DNA of 64,000 bases. Origin: Tepidanaerobacter sp. EBM-38 (GTDB taxonomy: Bacteria > Bacillota > Thermosediminibacteria > Thermosediminibacterales > Tepidanaerobacteraceae). The notes beneath the pieces were generated by a model. That model saw only the letters and a list, made by a program, of their open reading frames with translations, had not been told where the DNA came from and did no database searches. The position numbers were made by a program, and so were the translations under genes. The DNA is taken from the NCBI GenBank assembly GCA_001896545.1, contig MPOT01000096.1, positions 1 through 64,000 on the forward strand, in the 5' to 3' direction. Shown in pieces: positions 37,998 through 46,112 of the stretch; position 1 is the stretch's first letter; every line of letters begins with the position of its first letter.

Positions 37998-38139
37998 GCT
38001 TTTTCCCTCCTAATATTGGCCGTTTATACCCATCATCACGCTGTTCCTTCGTTGGGATTTGCGTAGTTTGAACTTGCTTCATGGGGTTTGAAGTATCCTT
38101 ACCGGAATTATTATTTGAAGCACTTCTTGATAAACTCAT
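37987..38139 (-). CDS. microprotein 1 embedded in BREX operon
   Basis: 50-aa ORF, ATG 38139 with GAGGTG six bases upstream, 9 nt after the membrane-protein gene. Hydrophilic; N-terminal Ser/Asn-rich stretch, then NPMKQVQTTQIPTK at 18-31, then a basic tail. Paralogue of the following gene. Too short for standard gene finding and likely missed in annotations. Function unknown. Confidence 0.75.
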   Translation of the reverse strand: MSLSRSASNNNSGKDTSNPMKQVQTTQIPTKEQRDDGYKRPILGGKKHGK

Positions 38140-38148
38140 TTTTTCACC

Positions 38149-38721
38149 TCAAATCATTTTACAAATAGCTACAATATACCAAAATGCTATTCCTGCAATT
38201 GAAGCAAAAAAGCTTGCCATTGACAGACGTATCAGAGTAACCCGCTCATCATTCCCATCTGCTTTGCTTTTCTGAACTCTTCCAACTAAATCAACCCACT
38301 GTTTAAGTTGCTGAGATTCCAGCAAAGTTTGCTCCCAATGCTCTGAAACATATTTCTCAATTTCAGCTATATCCATAAATGCATTATATTTTCGCCTTCT
38401 TTGTGCCAAAGATGCAAAAACAAGACTGAGAAGAAGAAAGAAAACGATTGATGAAAATGCAATAAAGAAAAAATTAAGTGACAAACTGCCTCTGTGTTCA
38501 ATCAAAATAGGAGCAGCCATGAATAATGCCGCTGTCATAAAAGAAAAAGCTGTCTGCATTTGGCTTGATTGTTGGATAAGGGAGTCCTCACGTCGAAGCT
38601 CGCTTTCGTATTTCATTTTGCTAATCTCTTTAACATGACGATATAGTGTAACAGCTTGCTGCTCTAGTTCTTCTTTGCTCATAACTTTTTCAACTTCTTT
38701 AGCCTTCTGCACCTCAGACAT
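38149..38721 (-). CDS. three-helix membrane protein embedded in BREX operon
   Basis: 190 aa. Helical charged N-terminus (1-55), predicted membrane segments at about 56-74 and 82-105 forming a hairpin, a coiled-coil-like stretch (112-150), and a third segment at about 164-188 near the C-terminus. The layout recalls SLATT-type and other small membrane effectors of defence systems, but I see no diagnostic motif. It starts 8 nt after pglX (AGGTG upstream), so it is co-transcribed with BREX. Not a standard type 3 BREX component. Function inferred only: possible membrane-damaging effector or sensor. Confidence 0.8.
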   Translation of the reverse strand: MSEVQKAKEVEKVMSKEELEQQAVTLYRHVKEISKMKYESELRREDSLIQQSSQMQTAFSFMTAALFMAAPILIEHRGSLSLNFFFIAFSSIVFFLLLSLVFASLAQRRRKYNAFMDIAEIEKYVSEHWEQTLLESQQLKQWVDLVGRVQKSKADGNDERVTLIRLSMASFFASIAGIAFWYIVAICKMI

Positions 38722-38729
38722 ACAGTCAC

Positions 38730-41270
38730 CTAAATCCTCCCCAAACTTAAATCATAGTACATAAGCAGCTTATCATCCTCTTGGATAACACTTTCCGGCA
38801 AGCGCTCTGCTGTTTCGACAATCAGCTTATAATTCTTATCGACCCAGAGCTTAGCAAAGCCCGCCCTGATTGCTTCGGTACGGAATAGTTTAAGCTTGCC
38901 TTTTGTGGCTAAATAGCCCTCGAATTCTTTAAGCAATTTCTTTTCGCGGAGCTTGGCCACATCGGCAGCTTTTGTAATGTCTGGAATATACCATCTGCCC
39001 CTATCGTCCTGCAGGAAATTTTCTTCAAGTAATACTGCCAACTCAGGTCTTGCTTCAAACTTGTCCCATGCTTTTATTTCCTGCATGAATTTTGGCTGCA
39101 GTTCGGCATATGTCTGCGGTGTTTCAAGCTGCTGGTAAAGCCAGGCAATAGCAGACTTTTCGTTGGTGACAAAAAGCTCAAACTGAACCGGCTCCACATC
39201 GTTTATGATACGGGCGGTGTCATATTCGTTGACCTGATCGGCAAGGAAGTACATTCCGTCACGCTTCAGGAACCTTTCGTCCAAACCTTTATAAAAGTCT
39301 GTTGCGTCTAATGGAACAGCTATTCCGTTCATAATATGATACGCCACCATGCGGTCATAGAGCAGAAATGCCTGGCGTTCTGCTATTAGTTCAATCTTTC
39401 CGTTCTTGACAACAACAACAGGAAGCTTTTCAAGGTGCTGTCGCACAAAACTCCATGCTGTTTCTTCACTTCCAGCATGAGATACGAACTCACGCTTAAA
39501 CCTATCTTTGGGTTTATATGCTGAAATTACAAGGTCTTGCTTAATTGTAACTTGTGAAGTTACTTGCTTAAAGCTACTGTGTTTTTTATCTAAAGTTCTT
39601 ACATCAGCAATAATAAATCCCGCTCTTTGTATACTTTCTTGGATGGAATTCCATACAGCATTTTTTGAATTGTGAAACACAACTGTTATCCATCTATTAG
39701 GTTTTAACACTCTAAAATATTCTTTGAAACATTGTGTCATTAAATCTTGGTATTCCATTAAACCCTTAGATTGAATTTTGTTCACAATAGCTTCTTGTTT
39801 ATTGTTAGTTTTGACATTTAACCATGATTCCCATATAAAATTCAGTTCGGAATACATTAAATTTTCACCAAAAGGTGGATCAGTAAAAATATAATCAACA
39901 CTATTATTCAAAATTTGTGACATATCCGTTGCAGATTGGGTAGATATAAGAACATTTGAAGACTTAAACTGGCGTCGTTCCTGCAATCTAACTGCTTCTT
40001 CAATAAAACTCAGCATATTTAATTCTTTAATTAATGAAGGAATATATAGCGTACCAGACATCGGACCACCGCCAGCTCCCCAGCAACCATTCATATAGGT
40101 AAGTCTATATTGTTTTGTCAAATGACTTGCAACTTTGGTTAGAGCAAACCCAATTTCATCCAACATGTCAATTTGGTGATAAAAATAAGCTAAAGTTATC
40201 AAATTTCTTTTAGTATAAAATAAGTGAATCTTACTTAATCCATGAGACTTTTTTGGCTGTTCTGTATTATAACCTGCAGGCAATTCGTCTGTAGGAATCC
40301 AATAATCAACAGACATATTATTTATCTTATTGATCAGGTCAAAATCATATTGATCAGGTTCTTTTTCATATCTTTTTCCTGCATAAGTATAATTTATTCT
40401 TACTGGTACTTGCTTAGATAAGTTATAAGTACATTGAGTTATTGTGTCAAAATATAATTCCTGAGCACGTTCACAATCATTTTTTCTTACTTTCATTCCA
40501 CAAAAATGACATTTAAACTTATCTTTTACCTTTCCTTTCTCAATATCTACAGCAGTATTCCAAAAAACAAGTTCTTCTCCACAATTTGGACAGATGAACA
40601 CATCTGACCATATTACGTAATTTATTTCGCCTTTAGATTGTTCAGAGGTTAGCTCATTAATATTGTTATCTTCATATGAATGAATAGTTTGATACATCCA
40701 TGCACACTCTTTACGGCATCGATCAAGTATCGTTTCCGCCCTTTTCCAATATTCAGAGATATTTTTTATAGGCAAATTATATTGCATAGAAATATATGTT
40801 GCAGCTGGAGATAAATCACTTATTATAGCAGCACGAGCTCCCCAAGTGATATGTTTTTTCTCTGATTCAACTGCTAATTGAAATTCTGCATCAGGGCATC
40901 CACACATTTGCGCTGCAATTCCTACCATACCTGTTCCACAAAATCCATCAAGTACAATATCTCCAGGATTAGTATAGTGCAGGATATATCTCATTATTGC
41001 TTTATGAGGAACCTTTGTATGATATGGGTGTAGTTTATATATCGCATCATACTTACCTTCACTCACATCCGCAGCAAAAGGTTCCCTATGATAATCGTCA
41101 GTCGCTTCGTCATAAGGTTTGCCATGTTCTTTTATAAAATCCTCAATAAACGGGTTAGGGCATGCTGTATAGTAAGGAGGATTGGATAAAGCAATAATAT
41201 CCTCGTCCTTGCCTATAGGAAAGCCCTCAATATGCCTTACTTTGTCAATATCTTCTTTAGTCAGTTTCAT
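38730..41270 (-). CDS. pglX: BREX type 3 adenine DNA methyltransferase PglXI
   Basis: 846 aa. SAM motif DGFCGTGMVGIAA near residue 110, zinc ribbon CPNCGEEL...CHFCG (about 230-260), catalytic FTDPPFGENLMYSELN near 480, and a long C-terminal specificity region. N-terminal LSNPPYYTACPNPF is typical of this family. Modifies host DNA so BREX spares it. ATG with AAGGAGAG, 12 nt after brxC. Confidence 0.9.
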   Translation of the reverse strand: MKLTKEDIDKVRHIEGFPIGKDEDIIALSNPPYYTACPNPFIEDFIKEHGKPYDEATDDYHREPFAADVSEGKYDAIYKLHPYHTKVPHKAIMRYILHYTNPGDIVLDGFCGTGMVGIAAQMCGCPDAEFQLAVESEKKHITWGARAAIISDLSPAATYISMQYNLPIKNISEYWKRAETILDRCRKECAWMYQTIHSYEDNNINELTSEQSKGEINYVIWSDVFICPNCGEELVFWNTAVDIEKGKVKDKFKCHFCGMKVRKNDCERAQELYFDTITQCTYNLSKQVPVRINYTYAGKRYEKEPDQYDFDLINKINNMSVDYWIPTDELPAGYNTEQPKKSHGLSKIHLFYTKRNLITLAYFYHQIDMLDEIGFALTKVASHLTKQYRLTYMNGCWGAGGGPMSGTLYIPSLIKELNMLSFIEEAVRLQERRQFKSSNVLISTQSATDMSQILNNSVDYIFTDPPFGENLMYSELNFIWESWLNVKTNNKQEAIVNKIQSKGLMEYQDLMTQCFKEYFRVLKPNRWITVVFHNSKNAVWNSIQESIQRAGFIIADVRTLDKKHSSFKQVTSQVTIKQDLVISAYKPKDRFKREFVSHAGSEETAWSFVRQHLEKLPVVVVKNGKIELIAERQAFLLYDRMVAYHIMNGIAVPLDATDFYKGLDERFLKRDGMYFLADQVNEYDTARIINDVEPVQFELFVTNEKSAIAWLYQQLETPQTYAELQPKFMQEIKAWDKFEARPELAVLLEENFLQDDRGRWYIPDITKAADVAKLREKKLLKEFEGYLATKGKLKLFRTEAIRAGFAKLWVDKNYKLIVETAERLPESVIQEDDKLLMYYDLSLGRI

Positions 41271-41282
41271 ACCGGTCTCTCC

Positions 41283-44200
41283 TTATCTTTTTACAATAAT
41301 ACGCAGTTTATCTTTATCCTTGCCCTTGGTATAGCTATCCAACAGATCTTTTAGTTTGTGCTGGAATGTATCAATATCGCACGGCCCGAGCGCACCGAGC
41401 TTGTCAATGAGTTCGTCGGCCGCAATGGCGACAGGCTCAAAACCCTTCAATAAATCCTCAATCGCATTGATAAAGAAATGGTCAATTTTTTCAGGCAATA
41501 CTTTGGTTTTAATAAATGCATCAATAGCAGCCCGCTGTTCCGGACTTAGATACTGTTTCTGTTCTTCAAGGGTTGGGTCCGTAACCGTATTAAACAGGGT
41601 ATTTGTCCATTCGGCAAGCAGACTGTCAATCCGGTCTTCAATCTCGTCAAGCCTGCCTTTTACCGGAATATCGGCTTCACCCATGAGAAAATTGCATTTC
41701 GTGCAGAAATGGTTCGTTTTCAGCATATCAGGAGTCAGCTCATAGCAGACTTTTAACCCGGCCAGATCCTTTTCAATGCTGTCCAGTTTGGATGTCGAAA
41801 AAACATTGCTTATTGCTTTCAAGCGCTTCAGATTAGCCAGTTTTGCCGAGCCGACCAGTTCGCCCTTGCGCTGGCCGTCGGAAACCCCAAGACGTTTTTT
41901 CTGATGCTCTGCAAAGTAAATGTCAATATACTGGTTCTTGACTTTAGCAAGCAGATTGTTTACATCCGCTGCGGAAGCCTCGCCGCTCATATCCTGCGGT
42001 ATGTCGTCCCGAATCTTGCGGAAGCTTTCCTTGGCGGCCTCAATCTCTGCTCTTAAGGCAGCACCAAGCTCCATACGTTCCAAATTCATCATGTAATTGA
42101 CATTGGCAAGGCAGTCGTTCCTGAACTTTTCGTATTCCAGAACAATTTTTGAGGCCGTGATATCTTTGCCAAGCTGCTCAATCTGTTCCATGGTATAATT
42201 AAAGTTATTGAGCTTGGCCACGGTGTTGAACCTGCTCTGGAAGTTGCCAAATATATCCAGCACTCTCTTGGCGGAAGCCTTGTAATCCGAAGCAAGATGA
42301 TCGGCAATCAGCGGTTCGCCCCAAAGTTCAAATTCCCCGTTTAGCTTGCTGTTGGCCCTAACCGCAATATTAGCCATCTCCTGGGCTTTGGCCAGCAACC
42401 GTTCAAGCCCGTCCTCCCGCTGGGCAGGATTGTTGATAAGACCCACAGGGAGCTCCAGCAGCTCATACAGCTTGACCAGCTCTGCCAGCTGCATGTCCTT
42501 CGGCTTGGAAATGTACTTAAACTCATAGATATCAAGGGCTGATATCTTGGGCAACGTTTCCAAATCGGAAGCAGTCAGGGTAGTGCCGTTCCTTAAAGCA
42601 ATGACGGCATGGCCTGTATGAACCAATGCAAGCAAGACAATCGGCAAAAGAGCATAACTGACTCCGAACCGCTTGTCTATATAATATTCATCTTTGTTTT
42701 GAACTTCAGTGTAAATATCACTGAAATTGATAACTGCCTTGGCAGGAATCTTTTCCAGCTCTTTGATAAAATGTTGTGCATACTTGGAGTTTTGCACGGT
42801 AATCTTTTCTCCGTCAAGTAAATCAAAACTTTCCAGCAAGGCGTTTGCCTGTTGGTTCTTTCGACCAGCAAACCTGTCAATGCCCGCCCGGATAATATCT
42901 GCCCGGTTGCGGTGCGTAATCTGAATTTTGAATTTCGGCATCTCAGGATACTTTTTCGTAAAGTATTCATCCAAACAGATGGAAGCAACCAGATCAATGG
43001 TTTCTTTGAATGGGTTTGTGCTCTTATATTGTCCCTTCATTACTTCCAGCAGTTGCTTCTTTTCGCCCTTATAGATTACTTCAAAGCAAGTATTCTTATT
43101 TTCGCTAAGGTATTTCGTCAGCTTTTTCTTGAAAACTTCAGCCTTGTTTTGATAGGCAGGCTTATTTTTTTCTTCGGCCAAATCTTTCAGTATTTGAGCG
43201 GCACCATATAACTTTAGCGTGTTCTTGAAGTCTTCGTTGGGCTTAAACAGGAAAAAGACCTCATCGTCCTTCTTGTCATCCGTATAGCTCTCATTGCCAT
43301 AGGGAGGAATAAAGTATATGTAATAGTCCTCCGGCGGCTGAGCAGTCGGACGCGATTCAGGTGTGCCAAAGAATAGGTAGCCTGAACGGAAAATACCGTG
43401 AGACACCCAGTTCAACCGATGTTCATATATTTTAAAATTATCAACGTATTCTTTCTGATCCCACTCTAAGCAATAATAAACTACATCATAAAAATAGCTA
43501 TTAAGACTGTCATCATCCATGATAGCCGCTCTTTGCGTGATTTTTTCGTCGTAGTCGATGTCTTTTTTCAAGTCCAAATAGTATTGTCCGTTATCTGCAT
43601 TATGTTCAATAAACTGCCCGCTGACAGTAGTCATTATATCCTTCAGGACCGTTTGAATGATAGATTGCAAAGTATCCGAACTTTGGTCTGGCATACCTTT
43701 TAAATACAGGCAAAGATCATCCCTGAGGTTTTCTGCGGTAAGCCCTGCACGGATACTGATGTCACCGGTGGTTAATCTATGTACGCTTAAAGCATATATT
43801 ATCTGCAAGGCCAAAGGCTTATAAAGGCGTTTTGGAAATGAACGGTTGACGATATCCTCAAGCATGCCGCTCTTTTCAACGACTTCTTTAATATTGGCGT
43901 CTGTTCTATATGAAAAATTTTCCTTTATAAAAGACCAGTAGCTGTCAAATGATACAATGCCGGGAGATTCATCAGTGATTTCATCGTCAAGTATCCGCCT
44001 GATGATCTCCGAAATGTTTTTAAGTATATGACGGTTCTCAATAATGTAAATCTTGTTAAAAACTTCAATGTATGAAGGATGAATAGGGAACAGGTCAACG
44101 TATTCCTCCATGCGCTCCGACATATTGGTATACAGACTGCAGAACTTTTGCAAGTGCTCACGGATCAGCGCCTTCTGTTCAGGAGTCTTCTTCAGTATTC

Positions 44201-44972
44201 TTTCAGATACAACATAGGCCGTATCTTCCTTACGAATGATGACTTGCTCAAACCTATCCTTTACACGGTTTAAAGTATTGGATACAAATGAAAAGCTGGG
44301 GTTATCAAAAAGTTTTTCCTGTACTCCGAAAATAGCTCTTAAACGGGAAGTTTTAATAATTTCTCCCAGCTCGCGCATGAAGCCTAGGTCGAGCTTAATC
44401 TCCTGGCTTTTACGGCCGCCAAGATAGTCGAGGAACTCATCCACCACAATCAGGTATCCTTTGTCGGGATATTTGGATGAAAACAAATCCATCATGGTCA
44501 GGAGCACATCTTTATTTGAGATAATATCCTTTTCATCAGGGAAGTCAAAGATGAGCCCACGTTCAGCAAAATCCTGCTTTACTTTTGTCAGGATGATGTT
44601 CCTGAGAGACATTTTTGATGCGCCTATTTCAATACGCAGGACTTCAAACTTCCCCGCAATGATCCTGGCAGCCTCGGCAAACTTTTTGTTTTGTACATAG
44701 TCAAGGTTTTCGGCATCGTATGCTATTGAAGAAATGACCGACATAAGGTGCGATTTACCTGTACCGTAGTTACCTACCAGCAAAACACCTTTATTGTCTA
44801 CCACATCATCTAACCGAAGCTGTGAAAGCATATTATTGGTTAGCTTGTCCGCCATATCATCGGACATGACATAGCTTTTAACCAGATTTATTGCTTCTTT
44901 CTTGTCATTAGCCGCCGTAAGCTGGATAATGCTTTCGATTGGATTGAAGTTTATCAAATCTGCGTATTTCAT
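41283..44972 (-). CDS. brxC: BREX ATPase BrxC
   Basis: About 1229 aa from ATG 44972 (GAGGGGGG upstream). Large P-loop ATPase: Walker A GNYGTGKSH at 67-75, Walker B YLIVVDEFLDYL near 165, then a long helical body. C-terminal zinc-like CTKC region (FCTKCNFL). Size and order identify BrxC; it is present in all BREX types as a signalling or assembly ATPase. Confidence 0.92.
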   Translation of the reverse strand: MKYADLINFNPIESIIQLTAANDKKEAINLVKSYVMSDDMADKLTNNMLSQLRLDDVVDNKGVLLVGNYGTGKSHLMSVISSIAYDAENLDYVQNKKFAEAARIIAGKFEVLRIEIGASKMSLRNIILTKVKQDFAERGLIFDFPDEKDIISNKDVLLTMMDLFSSKYPDKGYLIVVDEFLDYLGGRKSQEIKLDLGFMRELGEIIKTSRLRAIFGVQEKLFDNPSFSFVSNTLNRVKDRFEQVIIRKEDTAYVVSERILKKTPEQKALIREHLQKFCSLYTNMSERMEEYVDLFPIHPSYIEVFNKIYIIENRHILKNISEIIRRILDDEITDESPGIVSFDSYWSFIKENFSYRTDANIKEVVEKSGMLEDIVNRSFPKRLYKPLALQIIYALSVHRLTTGDISIRAGLTAENLRDDLCLYLKGMPDQSSDTLQSIIQTVLKDIMTTVSGQFIEHNADNGQYYLDLKKDIDYDEKITQRAAIMDDDSLNSYFYDVVYYCLEWDQKEYVDNFKIYEHRLNWVSHGIFRSGYLFFGTPESRPTAQPPEDYYIYFIPPYGNESYTDDKKDDEVFFLFKPNEDFKNTLKLYGAAQILKDLAEEKNKPAYQNKAEVFKKKLTKYLSENKNTCFEVIYKGEKKQLLEVMKGQYKSTNPFKETIDLVASICLDEYFTKKYPEMPKFKIQITHRNRADIIRAGIDRFAGRKNQQANALLESFDLLDGEKITVQNSKYAQHFIKELEKIPAKAVINFSDIYTEVQNKDEYYIDKRFGVSYALLPIVLLALVHTGHAVIALRNGTTLTASDLETLPKISALDIYEFKYISKPKDMQLAELVKLYELLELPVGLINNPAQREDGLERLLAKAQEMANIAVRANSKLNGEFELWGEPLIADHLASDYKASAKRVLDIFGNFQSRFNTVAKLNNFNYTMEQIEQLGKDITASKIVLEYEKFRNDCLANVNYMMNLERMELGAALRAEIEAAKESFRKIRDDIPQDMSGEASAADVNNLLAKVKNQYIDIYFAEHQKKRLGVSDGQRKGELVGSAKLANLKRLKAISNVFSTSKLDSIEKDLAGLKVCYELTPDMLKTNHFCTKCNFLMGEADIPVKGRLDEIEDRIDSLLAEWTNTLFNTVTDPTLEEQKQYLSPEQRAAIDAFIKTKVLPEKIDHFFINAIEDLLKGFEPVAIAADELIDKLGALGPCDIDTFQHKLKDLLDSYTKGKDKDKLRIIVKR

Positions 44973-44986
44973 CAAAATAACCCCCC

Positions 44987-45430
44987 TCAGATTACACAAG
45001 TTATATCATAGTCATGAATGTTATATGAATGAAAATCCCTATAAGCCGGTGTTGCATATACCAAGTGGTTATCGTCCAACGTGCCGCACCACTTTATAAC
45101 AATTTTTGCTCTGCGTGACAGCTCATAAAAAAATCTGATAACATCAATGCTGTACCTCGGGTCAAACAGCATTTCGTAGTCTGTCAGAAAAATCGGGCCT
45201 TGTATGGACGATACAATTCTTATCGCTTCATCGCTAACAAACTGCGGCCTGATAGCTGCATCTTTTTTTACAAGGGCTTCAGCCAATAATCCATTAAGTC
45301 TGAGCTCTTGATAACCAGCTTCGGCAATAATCTTTTTCAATCTTGGCGCAGAAGAGCAAAGTATAATCGGTGTATTTGTTTTCTCAAGCATTTTTTTACT
45401 GAATTGAGAACTCTTTATTAACGTACCCAA
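44987..45430 (-). CDS. brxF: BREX type 3 protein BrxF
   Basis: 147 aa from TTG 45430 with only a weak GTGGGG site. First structural gene of the type 3 cluster, directly before brxC, the brxF position. GPIFLTDYEMLF resembles a Walker B strand. The expected Walker A near PIILCSSAPRLKKI lacks a GxxGxGK(S/T) sequence, so nucleotide binding may be lost or atypical. Identity rests on size, order and the rest of the operon. Confidence 0.75.
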   Translation of the reverse strand: MGTLIKSSQFSKKMLEKTNTPIILCSSAPRLKKIIAEAGYQELRLNGLLAEALVKKDAAIRPQFVSDEAIRIVSSIQGPIFLTDYEMLFDPRYSIDVIRFFYELSRRAKIVIKWCGTLDDNHLVYATPAYRDFHSYNIHDYDITCVI

Positions 45431-45467
45431 GCAAACCCCACTCTCTTTCTATTCTAGTCACGCTATC

Positions 45468-45695
45468 TTACCTGCAGTCGCGCTGTTCATCCGGCCCATC
45501 AACAATTTCCATGATATCTCCGATATCACAGTTAAGCGCCTTGCAAATCTTGACCAGTACTCCGGTAGTCACATTCTCATTTTTGCTGAGCTTAACTATA
45601 GACGATGAACTTATGCCTGCTGCTTTACAAAGGTCTTTTTTCTTCATGTCTTTATCGATCAACAGTTTCCACAGCTTTTTGTAGCTTACCGGCAC
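45468..45695 (-). CDS. XRE/Cro-type regulator of the BREX operon
   Basis: 75 aa from GTG 45695, supported by GGAGG seven bases upstream; the ATG at 45710 would leave almost no leader. Single helix-turn-helix domain: MKKKDLCKAAGISSSSIVKLSKNENV. First gene of the operon, 37 nt before brxF. Probably controls the whole operon by binding at the upstream palindrome. Confidence 0.85.
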   Translation of the reverse strand: MPVSYKKLWKLLIDKDMKKKDLCKAAGISSSSIVKLSKNENVTTGVLVKICKALNCDIGDIMEIVDGPDEQRDCR

Positions 45696-45724
45696 GTATT
45701 TCACCTCCATCGTCCTATATTTAT

Positions 45725-45753
45725 AGCATACACTTACTATTATGCAATTTCAA
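45725..45753 (-). promoter_or_regulatory. promoter of the xre-BREX operon
   Basis: Minus-strand TTGAAA (45748-45753), 17-bp spacer, TATGCT (45725-45730). Predicted start about 45718, giving a leader of about 23 nt to the GTG. Confidence 0.7.
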
Positions 45754-45760
45754 TATTTTT

Positions 45761-45776
45761 TATTGTGATCGCAATA
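45761..45776. promoter_or_regulatory. candidate operator palindrome
   Basis: TATTGTGATCGCAATA, a 16-bp inverted repeat with one mismatched pair, located 8 bp upstream of the -35 box. Good candidate for the XRE regulator; it also contains GATC. Confidence 0.5.
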
Positions 45777-46112
45777 TTATTTGCAGGATATACCTATCTA
45801 TTGATAAATTGCGGTATTGATTTTCCATGTAGAGCGATAATCCCATTTCGTAAGAGGTTTTTTATTTTTTTATGGAAAGCCACATATAGAAACTAAAAAT
45901 ACCGATAACACGTATTGGATGATATATCCATCCTGTCTCCTCAACCCTATGAAAAATGCCCGTTATCTAAACTATCAACTCAACCCTATCTAATTTCAGG
46001 CTTATTTTTCGCATAAAAATATACCATCGACATGTTACCATGTACTCATTTTACCTCCTTAGGTCGAGTAGATAACTTAGATGTAATCCCGCAAACCCAG
46101 TAAAATCTAGGC
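45777..46112. other. intergenic boundary between accessory and core DNA
   Basis: No gene seen. It contains two copies of TCAACCCTAT, AT-rich sequence and a GGAGG-preceded four-codon reading frame on the minus strand (near 46040-46055) that looks non-functional. The right end of the accessory region should lie here. Confidence 0.45.

Noticed and set aside
46040-46055. Four-codon reading frame with strong ribosome site on the minus strand
   Set aside because: No downstream gene in a sensible arrangement; probably remnant sequence at the island boundary.
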